From assembly GCF_020164555.1 (NCBI RefSeq), contig NZ_JAIQZB010000012.1, forward strand, positions 62,001 to 126,000: DNA of 64,000 nucleotides, written 5' to 3'. Source of the DNA: Salegentibacter lacus (lineage in GTDB: Bacteria; Bacteroidota; Bacteroidia; Flavobacteriales; Flavobacteriaceae). Shown piece by piece: positions 36,039 through 45,131 of the stretch. How positions within the stretch are numbered: the stretch's first letter is position 1; each line of letters opens with the position of its first letter. Under the pieces are notes generated by a model that made no database searches, had not been told where the DNA came from, and saw only the letters and a list, made by a program, of their open reading frames with translations. A program made the position numbers and the translations under genes.

Positions 36039-37223
36039 ATGAAGAAATTTGAATCCAAACTCTATCAGGTTTCTGAGCAGAAGAAAAAAACGATCTACGA
36101 CGCTGTGGATGAGTATGTATCTGATAAATATGATATCAGGTTTAATGAAATATCTCACGAGTTTCAGATTCGGATTAAGGAATCAAATATCTGGGAAGAT
36201 TTTGAAGTGAATTCCCTGCTTATAGAATTAGCGAAGTCTAACATAGAGATTAATCCGGGTAAACTGGACATCTATTTACGGTCTAACCTGATTCCCAGAT
36301 TTAACCCGATTGCGGAATACTTTGATAAGCTTCCAAAATGGGTGGGTGGAGATCATATAAGAACACTCGCTTCCTATCTTCCCGCCAAAGAACCTGAGCA
36401 ATTTCTTTATCATTTTAGGAAATGGCTGGTGAGAACAGTTAAAGGTGCATTGGATGAAAATTACTTCAATAAGCAATGTTTGGTTTTAGTGCATTCAGAA
36501 CAAAACTCTGGAAAATCTACCTGGTGTAGGTTTCTCTGTCCACCGGCTTTATCAAAGTATTTTGCTGAAGACATGACCACGGATAAAGACGCCAGGATTC
36601 AACTTACCAGGAATTTCATCATCAATTTAGATGAATTATCTGTGCTGGCCAGAAAAGAAATAAATGCCCTTAAAGCTTATTTCTCTAAAACGATGATCAA
36701 TGAAAGGCTGCCTTATGACCGTAAAAACTCAAACCTGCGAAGGACCTGCAGTTTTATAGGATCTACAAACAGGGCAACTTTTCTTAATGATGAAACCGGT
36801 TCTGTGCGCTGGTTATGTTTTGAGCTTATTGGTAAAATTGATTTTGCTTACTCCCGGGAAGTTGATATAGATAAAGTATGGGCTCAGGCTTATTACCTGG
36901 CCTATGTGGATGAACAATTTAACCCAGAATTGACCCTGGAGGATATTGTTGCAAATGAAGAAAGGAACAAGACTTACCGGGAAGCCAGTATGGAAGAAGA
37001 ACTGCTCTGTAAATACTATCTCAAGAGTTCAGATCCAGCCGACTTTAAAACGGCATCAGATGTAGTATTGCAACTGAATTGTATTAATCCGAGACTGAAT
37101 ATTTACAATATGGGTAGAGCAATGAGGGCCCTGAACTTTGAAAGGGTAAAATCTACCCAAAATGGAAGATATGGCTACCTGGTCAAACAGAGGTTCAAGA
37201 CCTCTCCTTTAGAAGTTTTATAA
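36039..37223 (+). CDS. VapE-like (virulence-associated E) ATPase/helicase
   Basis: 394 residues. Walker A VHSEQNSGKSTWCRFL near residue 150; Walker B region NFIINLDELSVLARKEINALK; a sensor segment SFIGSTNRATFLNDETGS and arginine-rich YDRKNSNLRRTC. This is the VapE family, P-loop ATPases near superfamily 3 helicases, found in phage satellites and Bacteroidetes mobile elements. It presumably unwinds the element's origin with the primase encoded downstream. Confidence 0.88.
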   Translation: MKKFESKLYQVSEQKKKTIYDAVDEYVSDKYDIRFNEISHEFQIRIKESNIWEDFEVNSLLIELAKSNIEINPGKLDIYLRSNLIPRFNPIAEYFDKLPKWVGGDHIRTLASYLPAKEPEQFLYHFRKWLVRTVKGALDENYFNKQCLVLVHSEQNSGKSTWCRFLCPPALSKYFAEDMTTDKDARIQLTRNFIINLDELSVLARKEINALKAYFSKTMINERLPYDRKNSNLRRTCSFIGSTNRATFLNDETGSVRWLCFELIGKIDFAYSREVDIDKVWAQAYYLAYVDEQFNPELTLEDIVANEERNKTYREASMEEELLCKYYLKSSDPADFKTASDVVLQLNCINPRLNIYNMGRAMRALNFERVKSTQNGRYGYLVKQRFKTSPLEVL

Positions 37224-37417
37224 AATCTATTTACCCTAATTACCCAAACCCTGGAAAGGGCTGTTAACAAAGGGGGTTTCACTGGGTAAATAGAATTTAA
37301 AACTATCTACCCTAATTACCTTTTTAGGTAGATAGGGTAGATAGGAAAAACAGCCAAAATAGAAAAAAACCCCTGGTTTTACTGGCCTGGATAAATAGGT
37401 AATTAAAAATTGAAAAA
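37224..37417. repeat. Repeat-rich spacer between vapE and primase
   Basis: The motif ACCCTAATTACC occurs twice in direct orientation (near 37231 and 37309), and the inverse GGTAGATAGGGTAGATAGG follows the second copy so that the two can pair. A perfect short repeat CCCTGG and CCTGG also occurs. The layout suggests a regulatory hairpin or a replication origin for the VapE/primase pair. Confidence 0.4.
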
Positions 37418-38287
37418 ATGAACTTAAATAACTTATCGTGTAAAAGTGCCCGTAATATTTGCATCGTAAAAACGCTGGCAAAATTAGGGCACTTTCCCAC
37501 CAGAACATCGGAAAAAGAAGCTTGGTTTCTGAGTCCCCTGCGGTCAGAAACCCAAGCCTCTTTTAGCGTCTCTTTAATTAAAAACTTATGGTTTGACTTC
37601 GGATCGGGAATAGGAGGGAATACCATCGATCTAATTATGCTTATTAAATCCTGGTCTGTAAGGGAAACCCTGGAATATTTAAAGCACGATATGGGATCTC
37701 TTTCTTTTAGCCCGCCGGATATTGAACATCTTACTAAGGAGCCAGAAATTAGTATCCTGGACGTTCAAATTATTCACCTGAAAGCATTAGTTGATTATCT
37801 AAGCTCACGGAATATACCTTATGAGATTGGTAGAAAATACTGCAGACAGGTTTGGTATCGCTGTAAAGGAAAACGATTTTTTGCTCTTGGCCTTGAAAAT
37901 TATAAAAGAGGCTGGGAACTTAGAAATAAATACTTTAAAACTTCCAGTAGCCCTAAAACCTTTTCTTTTTTTGAAAGAGAGTCCAGACAACTACTTATCA
38001 CAGAAGGGATGTTTGATTTTCTTTCCCTGGCCACTATTGATGAAGACTTAGTACAAAACTCAGACTGTATCATTTTAAATTCCCTGGCTTTTTTGGAAAG
38101 GATTAAAATACTCATCCCTAAATATGAAAAGGTACTGATCTATCTGGACAATGATGCGGCTGGTAAAAAAGCAGCCAGTTCACTTCTAAACCAATTTGAT
38201 AATGTTAAAGATTGTAGCGATTCCTACTCTGGCTATGTAGATCTGAATGAAAAATTAAAAGCTGAAAAATCCTTGACTTTAAAATAA
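37418..38287 (+). CDS. CHC2-like/toprim primase of the element
   Basis: 289 residues. The N-terminal part (HFPTRTSEKEAWFLSPLRSE, then WFDFGSGIGGNTIDLIML) matches the CHC2 zinc-finger fold but has lost the zinc cysteines. The C-terminal toprim domain shows the Glu in LLITEGMFDFLSL and the Asp pair in IYLDNDAAGKKA. It probably primes replication of the element after excision or transfer. Confidence 0.82.
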   Translation: MNLNNLSCKSARNICIVKTLAKLGHFPTRTSEKEAWFLSPLRSETQASFSVSLIKNLWFDFGSGIGGNTIDLIMLIKSWSVRETLEYLKHDMGSLSFSPPDIEHLTKEPEISILDVQIIHLKALVDYLSSRNIPYEIGRKYCRQVWYRCKGKRFFALGLENYKRGWELRNKYFKTSSSPKTFSFFERESRQLLITEGMFDFLSLATIDEDLVQNSDCIILNSLAFLERIKILIPKYEKVLIYLDNDAAGKKAASSLLNQFDNVKDCSDSYSGYVDLNEKLKAEKSLTLK

Positions 38288-38338
38288 TAATGAGTTGTAA
38301 ACGGTAAATGCCTATCGGAGAATTTCAGTTGAAAGGCA

Positions 38339-38375
38339 AAAGCAAGATGTGTCATTGTAATGACAATCTTGCTTT
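38339..38375. other. Candidate origin of transfer (oriT) hairpin
   Basis: Arms AAAGCAAGAT (38339-38348) and ATCTTGCTTT (38366-38375) are perfect inverses. Inside them TGTCATT (38350-38356) faces AATGACA (38359-38365) with a two-base loop; only G38349 is unpaired. It lies in the 124-bp gap directly upstream of mobC and the relaxase gene, where oriT is expected. Confidence 0.65.
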
Positions 38376-38411
38376 GCGCCCGATGGTTGCAAAGATTTTA
38401 AAAAGAAAAAA

Positions 38412-38708
38412 ATGAAAAGGGAATACATACAAGTCCGCTGCTCGATCTACGAGAAGAAGCTGCTCAAAAGAAGAGCGGCCAGGGCAGGAATTTCCCTTTC
38501 AGAATATATCCGAGCAACGGCCTTTGATAAAAATATTGTAGAACGGATAACCCCGGAACAACTGGAGACTTACAAAATGCTGGTACAGTACAAGAACAAC
38601 TTCAGCCGCATTGGGAATATGTTTAAAAAAAGGGATCCAAAGCTGGCCAGAGAAGTGGAAGACCTGGCGAAAGAAATTAGGACACATTTAAAAAACTTTA
38701 AAAAATGA
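38412..38708 (+). CDS. mobC: MobC-like relaxosome accessory protein
   Basis: 98 residues. N-terminal ribbon-helix-helix: EYIQVRCSIYEKKLLKRRAA then GISLSEYIRATAF, followed by a helical tail. This matches Bacteroidetes MobC/MbpA-type proteins that bind oriT and help the relaxase. Its stop overlaps the relaxase ATG by four bases. Confidence 0.87.
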   Translation: MKREYIQVRCSIYEKKLLKRRAARAGISLSEYIRATAFDKNIVERITPEQLETYKMLVQYKNNFSRIGNMFKKRDPKLAREVEDLAKEIRTHLKNFKK

Positions 38709-39571
38709 TAGGGAAAGGACATAGCATTTCAGGCGCCAGAGTTTCCATATCCTATGGTTGGAACCAGGAGAAAGAAGCTGAAGTCGTGTTAAGAGAACAC
38801 GTGGCCGGGGATACTCCCGCGGAGATTGCTGAAGAGTTTAGGATTATCCAGTCGCAAAACTTACGATGTACCAATAATACCTTAAGCTTCATCGTAAGCC
38901 CAACAATTGAGGACGGCAAGGATCTAAGCAAAAAGGAACTGGAAGACCTCGCTAAAAAGTTTTTAAAGGAAATGAACCTGCAAAACAATCAATCCATTGG
39001 ATTTGTACACCGGGATAAAGCGCATACCCACGTTCATATTTATACCAACAGGATTGGTTTTGATGGCAAAGCCTACAATGACAGCTTTATCGGAAAACGA
39101 AGCCAGATAGCTGCCGATAATGTGGCAAAAGAATTAGGACTGACCAGGGTTCGGGAAGTTCAGCAGGAAAGACTTAATGAGTTGAAGGGCCTCAGACAGG
39201 AAATCAAAAATATACATGACCGGGTACTTCAGTCGAGGCCAAAATCCGTGGATGAATATATAAATAAAATGAAAGCCCAGAAGGTGGAAGTGATTCCCAC
39301 CATCAATAAAGCGAATCAACTGCAGGGGTTTCGGGTGGAATACAAAGGAGTGAATCTTAAAGCAAGTGAAGTGGACCGATCAATGAGCGGTAATCGGTTA
39401 ATTCCCGCGATCTCGCAAAACAGAAGTTTAACAAGAGGAATGGAAGCACCAAAAAACCTTCAGGTTTTAAATAAAACGGTACAGTTAAGCAGTAATCTGT
39501 CAACCAAAATAGCTAAAGAGCTTATAAAAGGAGCTGTAAAAATAGTAAGGGATACCGGAATCGGATATTAA
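38705..39571 (+). CDS. Relaxase (MobA/VirD2-like)
   Basis: 288 residues. The candidate nucleophile Tyr lies near the start (SISYGWN, residue 17), a variant spacing. The metal-binding histidine motif is HRDKAHTHVHIYTNRI near residue 105. The domain continues to about residue 160, followed by helical sequence. The relaxase nicks one strand at oriT and carries it to the recipient; no coupling protein or mating-pair genes are in the window, so the element would need a helper. Confidence 0.9.
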   Translation: MIGKGHSISGARVSISYGWNQEKEAEVVLREHVAGDTPAEIAEEFRIIQSQNLRCTNNTLSFIVSPTIEDGKDLSKKELEDLAKKFLKEMNLQNNQSIGFVHRDKAHTHVHIYTNRIGFDGKAYNDSFIGKRSQIAADNVAKELGLTRVREVQQERLNELKGLRQEIKNIHDRVLQSRPKSVDEYINKMKAQKVEVIPTINKANQLQGFRVEYKGVNLKASEVDRSMSGNRLIPAISQNRSLTRGMEAPKNLQVLNKTVQLSSNLSTKIAKELIKGAVKIVRDTGIGY

Positions 39572-39582
39572 ACAATTGAATT

Positions 39583-40041
39583 ATGAAAAAACTAGATGAA
39601 ATTATGGAACTGATGGCCGATGAGATGGATGATTTCAAAACTGCTGTGCTGGAACTTCAAAAGCTTTCAGAACAATTAGTTAAGATGAGCATCCCCATTA
39701 GCACGGAAGCTTTGGAAAAGAACCTGAACACATTCCTGCTAAAGCAGCAAGCGGAAAAAGAAAAAACAGATGAAATCCTGCAGGGTATAGACAGAAAATT
39801 AAAACACGCCAGGATCATACCAAATTATCTGCTCATCCTTTTAGGAATATTTGGGATTCTTGCTGTGGGATCTGTGGGGTATTTTGGTTACACCGATAAA
39901 GAAAATGTAGAAGAGAATTTTGAAGTCTACCAAATGATTATGGAATCACAGATTAAGTCATACGAAGATTATTTTGCAGCATATCCTGAAATCCACGATG
40001 CATACTGCAAGTGGCTAGAGAGTGGATACCAGGGTTTGTAA
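39583..40041 (+). CDS. Coiled-coil membrane protein at the end of the mobilisation operon
   Basis: 152 residues. The first 90 residues are predicted coiled coil (KKLDEIMELMADEMDDF, EKEKTDEILQGIDRKL). One membrane helix follows (LLILLGIFGILAVGSVGYFG) and a short exposed C-terminus. It starts 11 bp after the relaxase stop. Similar small proteins end Bacteroidetes mob operons; the role is unknown. Confidence 0.65.
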   Translation: MKKLDEIMELMADEMDDFKTAVLELQKLSEQLVKMSIPISTEALEKNLNTFLLKQQAEKEKTDEILQGIDRKLKHARIIPNYLLILLGIFGILAVGSVGYFGYTDKENVEENFEVYQMIMESQIKSYEDYFAAYPEIHDAYCKWLESGYQGL

Positions 40042-40461
40042 TGACAAATGGCTATGGTTAAAATTCCGTGAAATTTGCGTCAAATGCCCTTAAACCCCCA
40101 GAAAACCCGTTGAAATTTGCGTCAAAAATTTAGTAAAAAATTACAGCAATTTTTTAGATCAGTGGATAATGAGTGGGTATTCCAGTAAATGGGCTCAAAG
40201 GCCCCGATAACAGGTTGAAATTTACTGGTAATGTAAAACAGAAGGTGGCGCCCCTATGCTGTTTTTACTTTACGCTTAACTTCCCGTACGCTATAAAAAC
40301 AGCATAGGATCCGGCGCAAGTTTTGGTAGATATTAGGGGACAGTAGTAGTACAAGAATCCAATGATTAGTAAGTTTAGAAAACTTCTGATCCACGGGAAG
40401 TTGTCCGCAGATTGAATTATAATTTTTTATAGGTTTAAATAAAATGGATAAGCAAATAAAA
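40042..40461. repeat. Noncoding 420 bp with iteron-like repeats and a long hairpin
   Basis: TGAAATTTGCGTCAAA occurs at 40069-40084 and again at 40111-40126 (42 bp apart, four helical turns), with a partial third copy TGAAATTTA at 40215. CCTATGCTGTTTTTA at 40253-40267 has a perfect 15-bp inverse at 40294-40308. I see no gene here. The repeats could be a replication origin, a regulatory region or the former right border of the mobilisable element. Confidence 0.5.
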
Positions 40462-41403
40462 TCAAAAGTTTCTTGTGATATAAGTAATCTCACAAGGTTT
40501 ACACTTTCTCCATCTTTGATCTACATCTCCAATTGAAAAACGCCCTTCTCTTTTTTCAAAAATATCCAATCCTCGGCCAAGGATAATCTTACATCTATTA
40601 TTGGTCTCAATATATCTGTCATGATGCTTTTCAAGGGAATAGGTTAGATTAATTCCCATTTCTTTTACATTCGCAGCTATTTCTTCAAAGCAATCTTTAC
40701 TCTGGTTTAGAAACTCTTTCAAGTTCCACGAAATTACTTTAAGATTAATTATCTTTCCCGGATTATTCAAGTTTCCGAGCATCACACAAAACTCCAGCAG
40801 ATTATTAAACTGATATGGTAATCTTATCCAAGGATCCTGAAGTATTATATTATTAGCTTCCTTTAGATGACTTGCAAATAATTTTTCAAAAGTGATATTG
40901 GTTTGATCCTGTTTAATAATTTCTTGTTCCTGTGACTTTGTCTTTAGTTCTGGAACTGAAGTAGAGGAGGTATACTCTTTTTTTAGATGGGAAGGTTTAA
41001 GAACAGACTTTTTTGAATTACTCTTTAATTCTTCAGAAATTGGAAATTTTTCTACAATAAAAGATTTAAAATCCACGTCGCTACCTCCTGATGAAAGATC
41101 GTGAAGATACCTGTCCTGAGGGTCGCTTGAGATCACCAGATTTACAGCATTTTTAGCTTCCCATATTCTAAAGTGTTTTTCAAGATTAATAAATGTATTT
41201 GCAGGAATTTTCAACCATATTAGTTCATGTGCTCCTACTAAAACTATATTCCAATCCTTCTTGAAATTCTCAAGTTTTATATTCATCCACCAAGCAGCAC
41301 GGTTACCGCTTATGCTTATACTTGCAAAGGTGGTATTTTTTGTTTTTAAATTATCCGAACCTTTTTGGGAATTGATGTAATGAATTGCCTTGGTTTTTAC
41401 CAT
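40462..41403 (-). CDS. Protein with a MITD1-like C-terminal (PLD-fold) domain
   Basis: 313 residues, no signal peptide. The C-terminal part (from about 165) reads like the MIT C-terminal domain of eukaryotic MITD1: DPWIRLPYQFNNLLEFCVML, later EKHHDRYIETNN followed by IILGRGLDIFEKREGRFSIG and the CKPCEITYI end. The domain has a phospholipase-D-like fold without the HKD pair. The N-terminal part (about 30-130) is a separate globular domain I do not recognise, joined by a low-complexity Ser/Lys linker. Divergent from the Xre-dptFGH operon, with 278 bp between the starts. Low GC, like the Dnd genes. A role in defence is inference. Confidence 0.7.
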   Translation of the reverse strand: MVKTKAIHYINSQKGSDNLKTKNTTFASISISGNRAAWWMNIKLENFKKDWNIVLVGAHELIWLKIPANTFINLEKHFRIWEAKNAVNLVISSDPQDRYLHDLSSGGSDVDFKSFIVEKFPISEELKSNSKKSVLKPSHLKKEYTSSTSVPELKTKSQEQEIIKQDQTNITFEKLFASHLKEANNIILQDPWIRLPYQFNNLLEFCVMLGNLNNPGKIINLKVISWNLKEFLNQSKDCFEEIAANVKEMGINLTYSLEKHHDRYIETNNRCKIILGRGLDIFEKREGRFSIGDVDQRWRKCKPCEITYITRNF

Positions 41404-41622
41404 ACTTGGAAGAAATAGGATTAAAGGGTAGAGCTTTGTAAATATATAACATATGATTTTAAAATACCAAGTGCCATTATTTATAGTTTCTTTCTTAAAT
41501 ATATCAAATAATTTATTTTAGGTTTTACGGTTTTCCACATCTGCAAAAGTTTAAAACCTTCTAAATTTGAACTTCTATAACAACCATCAATTTTATTTTA
41601 ATTATTTCAAAACTTAAATTAT

Positions 41623-41642
41623 GTTAAAAACCATAGTTTAAC
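41623..41642. promoter_or_regulatory. Inverted repeat upstream of the Xre gene
   Basis: GTTAAA and TTTAAC eight bases apart, 40 bp before the Xre ATG. Possible self-operator of the regulator; the AT-rich surroundings make chance likely. Confidence 0.35.
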
Positions 41643-41681
41643 AGGTACTCGTTTTCATCCTAAAAGCTCAACTTTGAAGTC

Positions 41682-41912
41682 ATGGATTCTTCAGAAGAGA
41701 AAAGACTTCAAAATTTAGGCAACCGTTTAAAGTATTTTCGAAAACTTAAGGGATATACAAATTATGAGCATTTAGCTTATGACGTAGGTATTTCTCGATC
41801 TCAATATGGAAAATATGAAAATGGAGGAAACATAAAGTTTACCACCCTTTGTAAGATTTTGGAACATTTAGATATTTCTTTGAAGGATTTTTTTAGTAAA
41901 GGATTTGAATAA
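41682..41912 (+). CDS. Xre-family regulator heading the restriction operon
   Basis: 76 residues, a single HTH: NRLKYFRKLKGYTNYEHLAY then GISRSQYGKYENGGNIKFTT. It ends eight bases before the dptF start chosen here, so it is the first gene of the dptFGH operon. No dndB repressor is present, so this protein is the obvious candidate for its control. Confidence 0.85.
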   Translation: MDSSEEKRLQNLGNRLKYFRKLKGYTNYEHLAYDVGISRSQYGKYENGGNIKFTTLCKILEHLDISLKDFFSKGFE

Positions 41913-41919
41913 AAAATTT

Positions 41920-43656
41920 ATGCAAGCACACCCGCTGGCTGAAGCACTTCAGAATCTTCGTGAATCATCGAAGCATGCAATAGCAGAAGGCAATTCTTAT
42001 AATTTCGATGAATTTAGTGAGTATTTTCATGTCGAAAGAGAGATTGAACAAAAACTAGTTGATAGGATTAGATTTTGTTCTCAAAGATATGAACCAAGTT
42101 TGCTACTCGTTTGCGGGAATGTAGGTGACGGTAAATCTCATATTCTTTCCTATTTAAATAAGGTGGTGCCTGAGGAAATAAAAAGATTTAAAATTCATAA
42201 TGACGCAACTGAGGCCCATGATCCAAATGGAAATTCAAACGATACTTTAAATAGAGTTCTTGAATCTTTTCAAGACCAAAATATTGAAAACTCTAAAGAC
42301 AGGTTAATTCTTGCAATTAATTTAGGAACCCTGAATAATTTTATTGACACTCATGGGGATAAATATTCTAAGCTCATAGAATATGTAAACAAGAAAAAAA
42401 TTCTGGATACTGATTTAATTGATGAAGATTCTATAGATGAAGAAAGTATTTTTCAGCATGTAAATTTCACCGATTATCATATGTACTCATTGTCTGAGTA
42501 TGGTGCGGAATCCAAAATTATATCTACATTATTAGAGCGATTAACAAAAGAAGATGAGCAAAACCCTGTTTACAGAGCTTATATTGAATTTCAAAATATG
42601 AGTTTTTCAGTTGATTGCCCAATCAGCTTCAATTATCAATTTATCTCAAAAAAGAAATATCGTGATGTAATTTCAGATTTTATAATACAATCAATAATTA
42701 AGAATAAGGAAATCGTTTCTATAAGATCTCTTATGAACTTTTTTTATGATCTCATAGTCCCTATTGGCCTTAAATGGGAGAATTTGAAGGATTATGAGGT
42801 TCAATTAAATAAAATGAGTGTAACTGATTATCTTTCTAATACTACACCGAATTATTTATTTGAGCACTCTGAATTATCGAGTTTGTTTGAAAAATTCCAA
42901 GAATTGGATCCGTGTGCTTATAGGTACTCTGAATTAGATCAAAACCTGATACAACTAATTAATTCTAATCGCCCTGAATCGATTTTTACAAGGTTTATAA
43001 ACGGAGATTCAACTGAAGGCTTGATAGGATACATCAACCATGATAAGCTTAACAAAAATAATTTAACGAAACTATTTATTAGGCTGAACTACTTCAATAA
43101 AAGCTCTGAAGTACTTGAGAGAAGTAATCCTTATTTTATGAAGTTTATGCAGCTCTTATATCTTTTTAATTGTAACGATGAATCGGCGAAGAAAAAGGTG
43201 TATAACCTTGTTTATAATTCCGCTAGGCTCTGGTATGGTGATCCAAAAAAATCTGGAAAAGCTATCGTGAAACTTGGAAGAAATCAATCAAAATACAGAA
43301 TTTTTAAGGATTTTAAACCTTCGCCTATCCTAGGAAATGGCACAAAAAAAAATGATCCAATTTTAACCCGTTTTGTTCAAGAATTCACTCTCTTCTTCGA
43401 AAACGGAAATTCCGAAAAATTAAAAATTCATGTTGACTATAGCCTTTTTGAATTATTAAATAAGATAGTAAAAGGCTACCGGCCAAATAGAAAGGACAAC
43501 AATAATTATATCACCTTTATTACCTTTATAAATAGATTAATTAATCATGAAAATGATAAATCAGCACTTGAAATTGATGAAATAAATATAGGAAAAGCAG
43601 CGGATTATAAATTAAGCTTAAACTATTTAGGCGAGTATACCTTCGATACTATATGA
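41920..43656 (+). CDS. dptF: DNA phosphorothioation-dependent restriction protein DptF
   Basis: 578 residues from ATG 41920; a TTG at 41905 would overlap the Xre stop. Walker A CGNVGDGKSHILS near residue 70, then a long helical ATPase body. Length and P-loop context match DptF (DndF), the NTPase part of the DptFGH complex that attacks DNA lacking phosphorothioate. Its stop overlaps the dptG start (ATGA). Confidence 0.88.
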   Translation: MQAHPLAEALQNLRESSKHAIAEGNSYNFDEFSEYFHVEREIEQKLVDRIRFCSQRYEPSLLLVCGNVGDGKSHILSYLNKVVPEEIKRFKIHNDATEAHDPNGNSNDTLNRVLESFQDQNIENSKDRLILAINLGTLNNFIDTHGDKYSKLIEYVNKKKILDTDLIDEDSIDEESIFQHVNFTDYHMYSLSEYGAESKIISTLLERLTKEDEQNPVYRAYIEFQNMSFSVDCPISFNYQFISKKKYRDVISDFIIQSIIKNKEIVSIRSLMNFFYDLIVPIGLKWENLKDYEVQLNKMSVTDYLSNTTPNYLFEHSELSSLFEKFQELDPCAYRYSELDQNLIQLINSNRPESIFTRFINGDSTEGLIGYINHDKLNKNNLTKLFIRLNYFNKSSEVLERSNPYFMKFMQLLYLFNCNDESAKKKVYNLVYNSARLWYGDPKKSGKAIVKLGRNQSKYRIFKDFKPSPILGNGTKKNDPILTRFVQEFTLFFENGNSEKLKIHVDYSLFELLNKIVKGYRPNRKDNNNYITFITFINRLINHENDKSALEIDEINIGKAADYKLSLNYLGEYTFDTI

Positions 43657-45131
43657 AAGAAGTAACAATAGAAATGGAAGGCATAGATGGCCTCATCTCA
43701 ACTTATATCAATAAAGATAAATGGAGAGGGCACTTAACTGGAAATAAATTTAAAATCTTACCATTTAAAACAAAATTCTCCCAGAATTGTATGCCTGATC
43801 TTAGGTCTTTTCATGGTGTAGTGGGTGAATGCTTTAGAATTTCAAGAGATGAAAAATTCAGTAAAGAATTAAATGGAAATAAGAAAGAATCCTTTAATCA
43901 TAATTTAAGAGATTTTATTATAGATAATGTTCAGAAGGAGGTTAATACTAAACATTTTGATAGACTAAAAGATGTTATAATAAATCTGTTTTTTGAAGAT
44001 GATCATAGTCTTATCAAATTTAGTAAAGACACACTTCCTTACCTTAACTTTTTCATTCAAAGTAACCATCTTGAAGAAATCTCTTATTTCGTCTATAGTA
44101 TATTTTTGAAGGGTGATATCCTCAAGGACGAGGATTTAACAAAGAGCACCAATGACAATTTGTTATATAAATTGGTTTTAGAAAGTTTGCCTGATTTGGA
44201 AATAAAAACAGGTTCTAATGATAGGAAAGAATACAAAAATATATTTCCTCAAATAAAGGACTTATTCCAAAAAGATTTCAAGTTTATAGCTTCAAGTGAA
44301 GAATTGTATTTAAATCATATTCAAGATTTATATAAATATTATTTTTTCTTTTATCTATCGCAATTGGCTCGTTTTTTTAACTCTTTTGGAGCGGATAAAG
44401 AGATTAAGCCAATTTACTTTTCCATGGACTGGGAAACACTTTCAGCTTCCAGGCTAGCTTATCTGTCTGGCTGGGTAATTTTAAAGAGAGATTCAAATGG
44501 TCTTTTTTCTCACATATTTACACTAGAGTTATTAAATTATATTTTAGTTGCCAATGATTCTATTGGTGACTATTTTGAAATTCAAGAAACTTCTAAAAGT
44601 TTGGCTACTGAAGAGAAAACTAAACTTATTGAATCCATAAGGCTGATTTCAGAGTTCTATAAGGGTAATATATCTAAGTTTTATGCCGGATATAACTGGG
44701 AAAAATGTGAAAATGAGGTTGCGGGTTATTTTCTTAGAAATCCTAAAAAATATAATTGTGAAGTACAGAAAGAAATTATTAGACTGTACAAACTAATTAA
44801 ATATCAATTTGATCATTCCGAGAGAGGGGCTGCTCATGAAAGATATGGAAAATGGTTTGAACATTTTTGCAAAATTAACTTTGTTAAAAATAGAGGTCGT
44901 TTAGGAGGAACAACAGTCCTAAACCAGGAATACCTATTATTTCTAACAAAATTATGTATTGGTAAAAAAGATAAAATTCGTTTGAATGAATTATGGCACC
45001 AACTAAGATTAAGAGGTTTAGTTTTTGACGAAACCTCGAAAGGGGAAATAATCAAATTATTTGAAAAAATTAATTTACTAGAGAAAAAAAGTGATAGTGG
45101 AGATGCTCAATACGTCAAGTCAACTATATAG
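43653..45131 (+). CDS. dptG: DNA phosphorothioation-dependent restriction protein DptG
   Basis: 492 residues, no clear enzymatic motif; the family is recognised by position and by stretches such as FSKDTLPYLNFFIQSNHLEE and YFSMDWETLSASRLAYLSGW near the middle. DptG is an obligatory partner of DptF and DptH. It overlaps dptF by four bases and dptH by 29 bases, so translation is coupled. Confidence 0.85.
   Translation: MKEVTIEMEGIDGLISTYINKDKWRGHLTGNKFKILPFKTKFSQNCMPDLRSFHGVVGECFRISRDEKFSKELNGNKKESFNHNLRDFIIDNVQKEVNTKHFDRLKDVIINLFFEDDHSLIKFSKDTLPYLNFFIQSNHLEEISYFVYSIFLKGDILKDEDLTKSTNDNLLYKLVLESLPDLEIKTGSNDRKEYKNIFPQIKDLFQKDFKFIASSEELYLNHIQDLYKYYFFFYLSQLARFFNSFGADKEIKPIYFSMDWETLSASRLAYLSGWVILKRDSNGLFSHIFTLELLNYILVANDSIGDYFEIQETSKSLATEEKTKLIESIRLISEFYKGNISKFYAGYNWEKCENEVAGYFLRNPKKYNCEVQKEIIRLYKLIKYQFDHSERGAAHERYGKWFEHFCKINFVKNRGRLGGTTVLNQEYLLFLTKLCIGKKDKIRLNELWHQLRLRGLVFDETSKGEIIKLFEKINLLEKKSDSGDAQYVKSTI

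Noticed and set aside
40254-40493. 79-codon minus-strand open frame
   Set aside because: It overlaps the end of the MIT_C-like gene and the 15-bp inverted repeat, and has no recognisable domain.
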